Shown: in pieces, positions 22,600 to 33,931 of the stretch
Numbering within the stretch: position 1 is the first letter of the stretch
Layout: each line of letters opens with the position of its first letter
Source: Deroplatys truncata
Lineage: Eukaryota; Arthropoda; Insecta; Mantodea; Mantidae
Length of the DNA: 64,000 nucleotides
NCBI GenBank assembly: GCA_030765065.1
Contig: CM060990.1
Coordinates: 282,251,341-282,315,340 of the forward strand
Direction: 5' to 3'
Notes under the pieces: generated by a model
Databases searched by the model: none
Seen by the model: only the letters and a program-made list of their open reading frames with translations
Told to the model about the DNA's origin: nothing
Program-made: the position numbers and the translations under genes

Positions 22600-23375
22600 G
22601 GAATCCCACAAATATAACTTCGAATTTCTTCACTTTTTGGCACCACTGTTCGGTAGGTCGAATAAGTCCCCCTCCCTTGTAATCCAGTCCTGAGGCACTT
22701 GTGTTAGTAAATTACAATCACTGTCTTTGCTTCCCAATGTACTATCAAAGGACCGACATTTGTATGCAATATAACTCGCAAGATATTTTACAGTACATAT
22801 TGAAATCTTCAATTTCAAAATTTTCCTTTATGCTCATATCTTCTAACAATATTGCCTCCTCATATTCGGTGGGTGCTGAAAGTTCTTTAGCAATGTCATG
22901 CATCCATAGTCTCATGTTTTTCCTATCGCTGATAATGAAATTATGCTTAATCCAATATGCTGAATAATATGAAGTCAACATTGTTATATTACTTTCAGTA
23001 AACATGACCAAATAAAATATAGTTTTGAGATGACGTAACTTTTCGCTGGTACTGTTGCTGTTATTTGTGCTCGAACCCGGAAGACAGACATAATGCCAGT
23101 TCGGAATCAACAAACATGGCACTGCATCACCACATCAAATTTTCGTAGAGGTAAGCCAGTAATTCGTTTTTTAAATCCCGTTCGTAACCTCAGGCCGAAA
23201 ATATACTGAGCGACTCGAGCATTATCAGTGTTGAATTTATCACTCCGTTTACAGCGAGACACCAACATGCTCCTTAGTTTATCTTTTTTAGAAAATTTAT
23301 GATACATAATTCCAGCGGTTTTGTTCCTATATTGGAACAATGCGCAACAGCACAGTTAACTTTGTTTTTGAAACG
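22600..23375 (-). pseudogene. THAP plus transposase C-terminus, element 2
   Basis: Counterpart of the remnant in element 1. The THAP-like stretch is at 23375-23140 (MYHKFSKKDKLRSMLV), the middle frame at 23122-22745 and the C-terminal frame at 22818-22630 (TVKYLASYIAYKC). The same breaks are present, so they predate the duplication. It is non-functional as a transposase. It lacks the same ~180-bp C-terminal block as element 1, which element 3 keeps. Confidence 0.65.
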
Positions 23376-24365
23376 TTCTTTTTGAACACGAATGCACACC
23401 GCACTTGTATTTCCAAATCGCATCCACAACTAGAACTAACTTCTACGCAATCGGAAAGAGCATTCTTATTTAGTGAGCAACAATGCTCACCAAACAACAT
23501 TTGCACTTGTTGGTGCAGTACAAAACGGTTGCTCATGATTGGACAGTACAACGCGTTACAGAAAAATATTATTTCAAGAGCTGTTCTGCGATTCCTCGAA
23601 ATAATTGTATACGTGTTGTTTAAGAATGTTTTTTTCCCAGAATATAGGGAATATACTGTTTCAGAAATTAGTGCGTGAACACCTGCAATCAAATGCACCT
23701 AATAGGACAATTCGGCACGCGTTATGACACCTGTTCGTGCTGTTTTAAATGCACAGGGACTCGGACACAACGTCTCCAAAACCTTGAAGAAGTTCAACAG
23801 AAAGATTAAAGAAGGCGAAATCTTCGTTTTGCCTTAGGGTAATGTACCCCTAAATCCAAACTGTGTGGAAATTCAGGTATAACATGGACAAAATGCTGAT
23901 GACCATTTTGCATGATTATGCAAGTGCTCTTTTAAAATCCGGAAATAAGAAAATCGTTTTCTTTGTCATTTCAAGGGAAACAAACACTCGATTCACACTG
24001 AGGAATATCATTGTAATGATATAACATTGTGATGGTATTCAGCAAGAAAGTGTAATCCCAATAAAATTACATTATTTTACAACCTCATATTTTCTATATC
24101 TTACTTTGATCGCGTAACATATATAACTAAAATTATTTATAGCTGTTTAAAGTGCGAAAATATGCACAATATATATTGTAATTATAAAACTCGGATTTGC
24201 TACATTCACTTGGCTTTCTTTGCTCACTCTTCCACAAACACTACAAACTATCCATACAGAAGTTTATTCTTCTATCTACTTGTTAGGAGAGATGAACCTT
24301 AATTACACATTCAGTTGTATGTATAAGAAGGATTGAGTAAGCTAAACCGATAGTCAAATTATAAA

Positions 24366-25005
24366 GCGTTTCGCTATGTGATGGCTTTGAAATTCCATGC
24401 TCTTTGCAAGACCACGAGGGAAAAAAGTCGAATAGCGACTTACCACTTAAAAACGTTTTAAGTATTTGAACATTCAGACAAATAACACAGAATATCTTGG
24501 ACATGGTTAAAGCCACAACAACGTTGATTTCGTATAAACTGTGTGCTTTAACGAGTTCTACTTCTTTTTAAAGTAATTTTTTGATCTTCTAACCTTTACC
24601 AAATTATAAAAGCCATTCAAATGAAGTTTCTACAGGCTACTTACAGGAAATTCGAAATATACATTTTATTTGTCATGTAAATGTTTTAAACATATGCATT
24701 TTAATCAAAATGGTATTAGTCATTTTTGAGAACAAAAGTAATGGGTAATTTCCCATGTAAAGGGTAGTTCGTGATACGTAATCTTCTTAAAAGATCATGT
24801 CGTATCCTTGGAAGATGCTAGAGTTAAATTCCAAGTTTGGTATTTAACAGACTTTTCGTTTTGAGTTATGCTGTTCACACGCACGCACAGATCTTTTTCT
24901 AAAAATTTTGTTTTTAGATTCAAGGAGTCTCAAAACATGTATTTCCGTGAAAAATCGGTATTGAAATTTTGGTTGGAATACAATACTTCCTTTACTTACT
25001 ATAAG
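24366..25005 (+). repeat. R1 copy inside P-like element 2
   Basis: Same position and near-identical sequence to the R1 copy in element 1. Confidence 0.7.
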
Positions 25006-25497
25006 TAAATAGGAGAGGAAGCAAAATTGCAGAAATAATGCATAGCCTGATGGTTTTATTTTACTTTAATATAATATATTTTTTCTTCTCCCTCTCTTCG
25101 TTTATTACGTGATTAAAAAGCAATGATACTTGCTATCTTTTGTAAGAAATGCATTGCAATTATAGCTTAAATGTTGAAAAATTCAAAGCCCAAAAGAAAG
25201 CGTTGCAACTGTTTAACAAGACAAGCTGTAAGATAAAGAGTATATGGCATAGTTTTGATTCTTCCTCCGTATTATTTTTCTTTTTCTACGTTATATGTTG
25301 CGGAATGAGAGTTTTGTTTCAAATAAATTTGCCCGAGGTGACCATATCATGTCAGATAACATGACGGGATTTGAATTATATCGTAAAACTTGAGCTTGCA
25401 CATGTGAATAGCAATGTCAGGTACCTTCCACATGACGTCACTAGCAGACAGCTCGACAAGCAGTGAATGCGCGGGAAGCGGTAAGAGGCCCCCCTGC

Positions 25498-25505
25498 CTC
25501 GACTG
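25498..25505. repeat. 8-bp target duplication, third copy
   Basis: CTCGACTG at the right border of element 2. Confidence 0.8.
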
Positions 25506-25542
25506 ATTTGTCCTAGTGGTGCCGATAGCTGCCTGGGTATGC

Positions 25543-25550
25543 CTGGTCCT
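25543..25550. repeat. Target duplication of element 3, left
   Basis: CTGGTCCT. The right partner at 31517-31524 is CTGGCCCT (7 of 8 match). Confidence 0.65.
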
Positions 25551-25753
25551 CAAGGTAATTAGAGTATAGAGAAGGCAGGCCAGCCACTCCGGCCATTTCG
25601 CTCTCATTGGCTGCGCGAATGTGACGTCATGTGGAAGGTAGAGCACGCGCGCTCTTTGGATAGTAATTGAAAGTGAATACTTTAAACACGTTTTAACATG
25701 TACAATTTAAGGCACGGATTGGTATACCCATTGTGTAAACGGTTAAGCAGTAA

Positions 25754-25757
25754 TTAA
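25754..25757. repeat. TTAA target duplication, left
   Basis: TTAA directly precedes CCCTCCGTCAG, the piggyBac left end. Confidence 0.92.
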
Positions 25758-26059
25758 CCCTCCGTCAGGCGCGCGCTTTGGTAGAACGCCGTTAGTCGCG
25801 TGGGGCCTAGTGGACCCGCGCTATATTTTTGTTGTTATTGTTTGTATTTTTGTTTTATTTCGTTTATTTTCTTTTTTTCCTGTTTTTACCTTTATTTAGA
25901 TTAAGCGTAAAAGGCTTTCATTAATAGGTATTATCTTACAACATAAAAATACAAGCTAAAATATGAGTACATATACGTTATAAATTGTATTACAGTAAGT
26001 ATAAAGAAATACATTGCCATTTCCAGGTATACATACAACTTGTAATTTCAAATGTTCAG

Positions 26060-27660
26060 TTACTCAGAATCATCTACTATTTCACCCGTGTTTTCCCCGA
26101 CTAAGCAACTATCGCAAATAATTTTAGCATGTTTGCTCAAACACAGGGGGGTGTTGCATTTCCCACATGCATATTTAGTTTTGCAGTTCATTTTGTCTTT
26201 GTTGCTGGGTTCACATCGTTTTCTTTTCAATGCGCATACTGGTGTATTTGACAATTCATCTACGCCGGATTCTTCAGGTTTATATTTTGTCAAAAGTCCT
26301 TTCAAATCATCGGATAGATTTGATTATGTTGCTCTCCTTTGTAGCTGTTGCAACAGTAAAGCTAAAGATAGTGATTTCAAATACTCCTGCCTTGTGGAAT
26401 ATTTATTTTGGTTTCCAAGGAAGATAACCCTAGAATTAATACCTACAATGTTCAAGATATGGTCAAAAATTACCATGGGCCAACTTCTCGTTGTTCTGGC
26501 TACATTGTATGTAGCACACAATTTATCTACTACATCAACTCCACATTTAGTTTCGTTGTAATGCAAGAATTATTTCAGGCTTTTTCTCAGCACCTTCTGA
26601 TAACTGTGTGGATGAAACATGTAGACTTGAGAGCAAAACTACTGTTTTACCCTTTTTTGGAACATATGAAACAAGTGTTTCATTTTTTGTGAAGCCAAAT
26701 ATGCTTTCATACTGTCTGCGATCTTTTGGAGAAGTGAAATTAGTGGGTAACTCTTTTTTGTTCTTTCGCACTGTACCGACGAAAGAAAGTTGTCTTTTGC
26801 GCAATTCATTCACCAGCGTTACACTGGTAAACCAATTATCTGCAGTAACGTTTCGTCCAGTCCCAGAGATTGGTTCAGTTAGTCTCATCACTACAGCCTC
26901 TGCCGAGTTAGTTTGCAAATTGGGTCTGTCCGGCTGCTGTCCACAATAAATCTCCATGTTAGTTGTATAAAACAGTTTTGCATCACTCAAACAGAATATC
27001 TTTATGCCATACTTGTTTGGCTTGGATGGTATATGTTATCTAAAACCACATCGACTACGAAATGCCGGCAACTGTTCGTCGACAGTGACATTTTGTCCAA
27101 GAGAATAATGGTTCTGACAGTTGTTCAGAAACAATGTAAACATTTCTCTAACAACAGCCAATTTATCCAATCTTTGTCGCTCCAGTCTTGAGCTTTTGTC
27201 ATCAAAGCGAATACAGCGTATTAGAAAACTGAATCATTTTTCGGACATAGTCATTCGGAATAGAGGAATTCCAAGATCGGTTCTCCAAAACTCGTGAATA
27301 TTCTGGCATCCACCAGAAAAGTTCCTGCCAGGTACAATAAGCCTAGGAAAGCTTTTATTTCTATTACATCTGTAGGTCTGCTGTCTCTTTCACAATCAAA
27401 TTTGTGCTACGCACTGCTAATGTAAGTATTTGAGCTTTCAACAATCAAATCAACTATATCTTCGGTAACAAAAAGGTTCCAACAATCAATTTCCGTTTTC
27501 GCATTTTTGGCAGCTCCTACCACACCAGGAAGTTTGGTCAATATATTGTGAGCCCTTGTCTGTGTTATTTTCAAATGTGTTTTTTTTTCATTTTGTTCCA
27601 TCTCATCCTGTGAATAACAACAGAATGTATTGTCAATAATAATAATAATAATAATAATAA

Positions 27661-27691
<31 letters not shown>

Positions 27692-27972
27692 AAGAAGAAG
27701 AAAAGAAAAAAAAAGAAGAAGAAGAATTACTATGATACGCATATGGTGTTACCTATAAAATACATGTTCTCACACAAGCTGCTTTCATCGTCTTCCTCAT
27801 CATGGTCAGTTTCTGAATCTAAACATCTCATTTCGAGTTTATCTTCTGAATCAGATTCATCTGATTCATATAAGTTGTCATCCACGGGCAAGGCATCATC
27901 ATCGCAAAGTACGCGATATACTTCTTCCAAATCATTCGGATTTTGTAGATCGTACCTTTTACTCGTATTCAT
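26060..27972 (-). pseudogene. piggyBac transposase pseudogene
   Basis: Exon 1 (27972-27754) encodes an acidic N-terminus (MNTSKRYDLQNPNDL). A 145-bp intron follows, with donor GTAACA and acceptor TTATTCACAG; exon 2 starts at 27607. The DDE_Tnp_1_7 domain is recognisable: first Asp in TVDEQLPAF (about 27070-27090), second in TADNWFTSV (about 26850), third in KCGVDVVDK (about 26535). The last is followed by TTRSWPMVIFDHILN. The C-terminal Cys-rich finger (CGKCNTPLC and ICDSC) is at 26170-26080. All three catalytic Asp survive. Frameshifts around 27200-27410 and between 26566, 26547 and 26305 break the frame, so the protein is dead. Confidence 0.9.
27638..27724. repeat. Compound microsatellite in transposase intron
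   Basis: (AAT)n followed by (AAG)n, ~87 bp, between the donor and acceptor of the piggyBac intron, so outside coding sequence. Confidence 0.9.
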
Positions 27973-28282
27973 GACGAAGCAGTAACAAGTCCTTGCAATA
28001 GCAAAACAATATTGCACAACAGCTAATGAGAAACAAATCTGTCAACAATATGTAACGAGAGCAGGCGCGCGGGGCCTGGTTGACCTGTGCGAAACGTAAC
28101 TGCTGATTATTCGTTCCTCCAGCCAAACAAATAAACAGATAAGGTTATCGCTGCAGCAAATAATCGCGCAAGGTGTAATGTTAGATGTCCTAGTCAGGCA
28201 ATTGCATAGGTGCGTTCGTTCGAAAATTATAACATTTATATAATGCCAGGGGTCTCTCAGGCCCCTAGCGACTGACGGAGGG

Positions 28283-28286
28283 TTAA
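28283..28286. repeat. TTAA target duplication, right
   Basis: TTAA directly follows CTGACGGAGGG. Confidence 0.92.
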
Positions 28287-28419
28287 GGAATTGTAATATA
28301 ATGCAATGACATATGTTATTAAAATAAAAAGTAACAAATTATTCTTCGTTTAATCTTAAAAGTAGACTTACATTTAAAAGTGGCTGGTCATGCTGTGTTG
28401 TAGAAGTAGTAGATGTCAT

Positions 28420-29457
28420 ACATTTCCTCGTATTTCTTTTTTCCAAGGTTGCAGCTTTTAATTTTTGACTCAAATGCCACTTCCTAATAAATGTGCGAGT
28501 CCTGATCTATAGATAAACAATTCTTTCGTCTAATTCAGGTAATTTAGAGCAAATTATGTCACTAAGTGTTTTCATCACTCTAACACATTTTGAAATATGA
28601 AATCCATAGAATCCCGCAAATATAACTTCGAACTTCTTCACTTTTTGGCACCACTGTTCGGTATGTCGAATAAGTCCCCCTCCCTGGAAATACTGTAATC
28701 CAGTCCTGAGGCACTTGTGTTGGTAAATTACAGTCACTGTCTTTGCTTCCCAATGTACTATCAAAGGACCGACATTTGTATGCAATATAACTCGCAAGAT
28801 ATTTTACAGTCCGTATTGAAATCTTCAATTTCAAAATTTTCCTTTATGCTCATATCTTCTAACAATATTGCCTCCTCATATTCGGTGGGTACTGAAAGTC
28901 CTTTAGCAATGTCACGCATCCATAGTCTCATGTTTTTCCTATCGCTGATAATGAAATTATGCTTAATCCAATATGCTGAATAATATGAAGTCAACATTGC
29001 TATATTACTTTCAGTAAACATGACCAAATAAAATATAGTTTTGAGATAACGTAACTTTTGATTAATTTCGCTGGTACTGTTGCTGTTATTTGTGCTCGAA
29101 CCCGGAAGACAGACATCATGCCCGTTCGGAATCAACAAACATGGCACTGCATCACCACATAAAATTTTCCGTAGAGGTAAGCCAAGTAATTCGTTTTTTA
29201 AATCCCGTTCATAACCTCAGGCCGAAAATGTACTGAGAGACTCGAGCATTATCAGTGTTGAATTTATCATTCCGTTTATAGCGAGACACCCACATGCTCC
29301 TTAGTTTAACTTTTTTAGAAAATCTGTGATACATAATTCCAGCAGTTTTTGTTCCTATATTGGAACAATGCGCAACAGCACAGTTAACTTTGCTTTTGAA
29401 ACGTTCATTTTGAACACGAATGCACACCACACTTGTATTTCCAAATCGCATCCACAA
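28420..29457 (-). pseudogene. THAP plus transposase C-terminus, element 3
   Basis: This is the best-preserved THAP remnant of the three. 29457-29209 has CAVAHCSNIGTKTAGIMYHR (Cys-X4-Cys plus the conserved core) and SMWVSRYKRND; the later Cys and His ligands are replaced. The frame 29147-28761 and then 28834-28507 continue with TVKYLASYIAYKC and a C-terminal block, LDERIVYL followed by an RTRTF-type basic stretch, lost from elements 1 and 2. The DDE core is absent. THAP fingers bind the element's own ends in P transposases. This copy cannot act as a transposase, though a THAP-only binding protein is conceivable. Confidence 0.68.
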
Positions 29458-30414
29458 CTAGAACTAACTTCTACGCATTAGGAAAGAGCATTCTTATTTA
29501 GTGAGCAACAATGCTCACCAAACAACATTTGCACCTGTTAGTGCAGTACAAAACTGTTGCTCATGATTGGACAGTACAACGCATTGCAGAAAATTATTAT
29601 TTAAAGAGCGGTTCTGCGATTCCTCGAAATAATTGTATACGTGTTGTTTAAGAATGGTTTTTTCCCAGAAGATAGGGAATATGCTGTTTTAGAAATTAGT
29701 GCATTAACACGTGCAATCAAATGAACCTAAGAGGACAATTCGGCACGTTTTATGACACCTCTTAGTGCTGTTTTGAATGCACAGGGACTCAGACACGTCT
29801 CCAAAACTTTTAAGAAGTTCAACAGAAAGATAAAAGAAGGAGAAATGCAATGATCTTCGCTTTGCCTTAGGGTAATACACCCCTTAAATCCAAACCGTGT
29901 GGAAATTTAGGTATAACATGGACAAAAGGCTGATGAACCTTTTGCATGACTATGCAAGTACTCTTTTAAGATCCGGAAATAAGAAAATCGTTTTCTTTGC
30001 CATTTCAAGGGAAACAAACACTTGGTTCACACTGAGGAATATCATTGAAATGATATAACATTGTGATGATATTCCGCTAGAAAGTGTAATCCGCAATAAA
30101 ATTACATTATTTTACAACCTCAAATAAGGATTTTCTATACCTTACTTTGATCACTGTGGTCATCTTTGAAAACGCGTAACATATATAACTAAAATTATTT
30201 ATAGCTGTTTAACGCGCGAAAATATACACAATATATATTGTAATTATAAAACTCGGATTTACCTCATTCACATCACTTTCTTTGCTCACTCTTCTACAAC
30301 CTCTACAAACTATTTTCTTCTATCTACTTGTTAAGAGAGATGAACCTTAATTACACATTCAGTTGTATATATAAGAAGGATTCAGTAAGCTAAACCGATA
30401 GTCAAATTATAAAG

Positions 30415-31030
30415 CGTGTCGCTATGTGATGGCTATGAAATTCCATGCTCTTTGAATGACCACGAGGGAAAAAGCCGAATAGCGACTTACCACTTAAAAA
30501 CGTTTAAGTATTTGAACATTCAGACAAATAACACAGAATATCTTGGACATGTTTAAAGCCACAACTGTGTGCTTTAACGAGTTCTACTTCTTTTTAAAGT
30601 AATTTTTTGATCTTTTAACCCTTACCAGATTATAAAAGCCATTCAAATGAAGTTTTCACAGGCTACTTACAGGAAATTCAAAATATACATTTTATTTGTC
30701 ATGCAAATGTTTTAAACATATGCATTTTAATCAAAATGGTATTAGTCATTTTTTAGAACAAAAGTAATGGATAATTTCCCATGTAAAGGGTAGTTCTGAT
30801 ACGTAATCTTCTTAAAAGATCATGTCGCATCCTTGGAAGATGCTGGAGTTAAACTCCAAGTTTGGTATTTAACCGACTTTTCGTTTTGAGTTATGCTGTT
30901 CACACGCACGCACATACCTTTTTCTAAAAATTTGGTTTTTAGATTCAAGGAGTCTCAAAGCATGTAGATATTTCCGTGAAAACTCGGTATCGAAATTTTG
31001 GGTGGAATACAATACTTCCTCTACTTACAA
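30415..31030 (+). repeat. R1 copy inside P-like element 3
   Basis: Same position as in elements 1 and 2, with more substitutions. Confidence 0.7.
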
Positions 31031-31516
31031 TAAGTAAATAGGAGAGGAAGCAAAATTGCAGAAATAATGCATAGCCTGAAGGTTTTATTTTATTTTAATA
31101 TAATTTTTTTTCTCCCTCTCTTCGTTTATTACGCGATTAAAAGGCAATGATACCTGCTATCTTTTGTAAGAAATGCATTGCAATTATAGCTTAAATGTTG
31201 AAAAATTCAAAGCCCAAAAGAAAGTGTTGCAACTATTTAACAAGACAAGCTGTAAGATAAGAGTATATGGCATAGTTTTGATTCTTCCTCCGTATTATTT
31301 TTCTTTTTCTGTTATATGTTACGGAATGAGAGTTTTGTTTCAAATAAATTTGCCCGAGGTGACCATATCAGTCAGATAGCATGACAGGATTTGAATTATA
31401 TCGTAAAACTTGAGCATGCACATGTGAATAGCGATGCCAGCTACCTTCCACATGACGTCACTAGCAGACAGCTCGACAAGCAGTGAATGCGCGGGAAGCG
31501 GGAAGAGGCCCCCCCT

Positions 31517-31524
31517 CTGGCCCT
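31517..31524. repeat. Target duplication of element 3, right
   Basis: CTGGCCCT, one mismatch from the left copy at 25543-25550. Confidence 0.65.
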
Positions 31525-31734
31525 GAACTTGCCGAGTGTACCACGTGGTTCCACGTCACCATCACTAACTCGATCTGGCGAACCACCAGCCCGCCATCGC
31601 TAGGTTAAGGAAGAGGACTGCTACCAGGCGGCTCAGTCGGCGGTCTCTGCGGCTTGCATGCTCTGATGCTCAGGCGATGTATGAGTTTTATCGCTGCCAC
31701 TTATGGAGACGATGATGACGACATTGGAGGGGAG
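31525..31734. other. GC-rich non-coding flank
   Basis: CpG-containing stretch with CACGTGGTTCCACGT. No gene identified. Confidence 0.35.
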
Positions 31735-32250
31735 CCCAATGTGGCTCAAAGTACAATATCTTCCGAGGATACGACACGACGATTTTACATGGAACATTTT
31801 TCAAAAATGTTTATTTTCTAAAAAAAATGGCACTATTTTGATTAAAATACAATGTATTAAAGATAAAATGAAAAATAAAATTAATACCTTGAATTTTCTG
31901 GAAACAGCCTTTGGAGTCGTCTTCTTTCGGGAGGAATTTTGTATAATCTTGTATAATTGGTAAACGTTAAGCGATAGACGAACACGTAATACATAAGAAA
32001 TATAGATCTCTTTAAAACAAAATTTATTTCAAATAACTCTTTTGTGGCTTAAGCCATTTGTGAGATATCCGTTATTAATGGTTCTAATTCTTCATTCTTT
32101 AAAGTCCTTTCAACATTCAATTGTTTCTCGCGGTTGCATGGAAACAGTGTGGAATTCTAAGGCAGCGGATAGTGTCCATTCTTAAACATTTTACTATCGC
32201 CATTTCCTTTGTATCTATAAGGAAATGTGTAATGTAGCTATTTCTGCAAA
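31735..32250 (-). repeat. R1 copy, inverted, partial
   Basis: Reverse-oriented R1 body (TTGATTAAAATACAATGTATT, GGAGGAATTTTGTATAATC, GTTGCATGGAAACAGTGTGGA). It lacks the CA-run end. It matches 48840-49310 best. Confidence 0.65.
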
Positions 32251-32692
32251 GGTTTATTTTTATTAAAATGAACTAGATAGAAAAATAAATAGCGTACCTA
32301 CCAATAAGCAATAGAGGGTACAGAAAGTCATGTGAATGTGACACATAAGACTTTTTTACATTATTAATAACTCAGACCGAAAGATTAATATAGTAGTAGT
32401 ATGGATGAGAAACAATAACAGTAAAAAGAAACATTTGTTTGAAAATGTTTATTTAAACTACTATGGCGAAGGCAACGCTCACACCACGCTACGTCAAATT
32501 TACATCGTAAATTAGTTTAAAATTGAAACAAATTAAGAAATAAAAAATGAACTAAAACTTCTACATTGTCAACTTCCTCACTTTTGCGCTTGCAATTTTT
32601 TTTATTAATTCAGAATAATTCAAGTGCTGGACAATACTATTTTCTACACATAAAATTGATAGATCTGATACAGTCTATCCTGAGACATGGTT

Positions 32693-32696
32693 GAAC
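32693..32696. repeat. 4-bp target duplication, solo LTR left
   Basis: GAAC, repeated at 33928-33931. Confidence 0.7.
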
Positions 32697-33927
32697 TGCA
32701 ATGGTTCCGCTGTTTCTCCCAAAACACAACACTGGAGCAAGGCAGCAAAACCATGCAGACGCTTAAGAAAGGTTTGACTGAGTTAGGGAACCCCGGCCAA
32801 GCGAAAAGGGAAGCCCTAACGAGTGCCGTAGGGGAAAACAAAATGGAAACCAGAACTCTCAAAAATATACTTCTATTGATAAGTTTTTTGGGGTACTTTA
32901 ATGATAATAATAAACAAACATAATAACCAGAACCGTAAAGCAACCTTAAAAGAATAACTGTAAAACAAAGATGGCTTAAATAGTAAACCAACCAAAACCA
33001 ATTGAGCAGAGCAGTAAGGCAAGTTTTAAATACAGCAAAAATTAAGTAAAACCAAAAATTCAACAAACAAAAACAATTTAGAAAGTTTATAAAACAAGAC
33101 CACTATAAACATCAGACCAATATATTTAATTATGTTTATCTAGTCAAAGACTTGCTAAGAATGTTGATCAAGACCCAAACAGACTTTTATGAATTTCTAG
33201 TAACAGTGAGCTTCAAAGTTCAGCTGAGCTAGATGTACTTTACAACCCAACCGTATTCAGTTACAAAAGTTCAGCATGATTGGGTTCAGCATGATTGGGT
33301 TCAGCATGATTGGGTTTTAACTGCAATTACTGCTCTCATAATTAACACAACAGAATTTCTGTAATTTTAAACTAACTATGCACTGAAAATCACGTACTGA
33401 AAATATAACTCAACTGCAATTACTGCTCTCCGAATTTCTGTAATTTTAAACTAACTATGCACTGAAAATCACGTAGTGAAAATATAACTCAGCTAGAAAA
33501 GAACCCAAAACACACTAAACATGTGAACAATTCCAAGAGCCAGTCACTTTACGAATTCGTATTTTAAAACACACATTACGTTTTCCGCCCCAAAAATTCA
33601 CTCACCATTACCAAGATATAAAACTGATAACAAAGCCTACCTTTACATAAGGCCAATCCACAGAAAATCACAAAAGACGTTCCTTAAATTCATTACAAAA
33701 ACTTCCACAATCCGGATGAGTAGTTGCCGGGCAGAGAGCTATCCCTGCAATGCGACAGAAATCCACCACTCACCGCGTACGGCCAAAGCACATGCCACGT
33801 AAGCAAACCAGAGAGGAGAAAAAAGAGAGCACCAAAGAGTGCGTTAAGCAAGGGGACAAGCAACGTAAAGTGACTGGCTGGATGTATAACACAGATACAA
33901 AACATAAAAGGAACACATAACAGCACA
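32697..33927 (-). mobile_element. Solo LTR (1.23 kb) inside hAT gene
   Basis: Starts TGCAATGG and ends ...GCACA (TG...CA), with a 4-bp duplication GAAC on both sides. Removing it and one GAAC brings the split hAT codons (TYLRS and TMSQ) back into one frame, which independently fixes both borders. There is no internal coding region, so it is most simply a solo LTR left by LTR-LTR recombination. The 4-bp duplication fits Gypsy-like integrases. It is unrelated to the LTR at 10.7-15 kb. Which strand is sense is uncertain. Confidence 0.82.
33272..33492. repeat. Tandem repeats in solo LTR
   Basis: Three GTTCAGCATGATTGG units (33272-33318), then a ~80-bp unit twice (CTGCAATTACTGCTCTC ... CACTGAAAATCACGTA). 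Confidence 0.8.
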
Positions 33928-33931
33928 GAAC
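33928..33931. repeat. 4-bp target duplication, solo LTR right
   Basis: GAAC, partner of 32693-32696. Confidence 0.7.

Larger units (their letters stand above)
22164..25497 (-). mobile_element. P-superfamily (THAP) element 2, tandem to element 1
   Basis: Starts CAAGGTAACTAGAG and ends ...AGGCCCCCCTGC, with CTCGACTG on both sides. It has the same subterminal inverted 19-mers as element 1, the same gene remnant and the same embedded R1. Differences from element 1 are scattered single bases and small indels. Head-to-tail copies sharing one target duplication suggest either unequal exchange or insertion of one P-like copy at the end of another. Confidence 0.82.
25758..28282 (-). mobile_element. 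piggyBac element
   Basis: This 2,525-bp element is flanked by TTAA on both sides. It has perfect 11-bp terminal inverted repeats: CCCTCCGTCAG at the left, CTGACGGAGGG at the right. Subterminal GGGGCCTAGTGGACC (left) and GGGGCCTGGTTGACC (right) are also related. It carries a decayed minus-strand transposase. The TTAA site lies in P-like element 3, so piggyBac arrived later. Intact ends mean it could still be mobilised by a transposase supplied in trans; that is inference. Confidence 0.95.
25551..31516 (-). mobile_element. P-superfamily (THAP) element 3, with nested piggyBac
   Basis: It starts CAAGGTAATTAGAG only 45 bp from element 2 but has its own 8-bp target duplication, so it is an independent insertion. 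Without the nested piggyBac (25758-28282) it is about 3.4 kb. It keeps a block of about 180 bp (~28391-28573) that elements 1 and 2 lack; this block holds more of the transposase C-terminus. It is more diverged from 1 and 2 than they are from each other. Confidence 0.82.

Noticed and set aside
25149..25364. 71-aa plus ORF (with a relative at 31173)
   Set aside because: Lies near the non-coding right end of the P-like elements; frame not conserved in all copies and no motif.
27407..27742. Leu/Ile-rich N-terminus of a minus ORF
   Set aside because: The Leu and Ile runs are the intron microsatellite translated; only the part after 27607 is transposase.
32687..32923. 78-aa plus ORF
   Set aside because: Lies across the hAT/solo-LTR border, so it cannot be an original gene.
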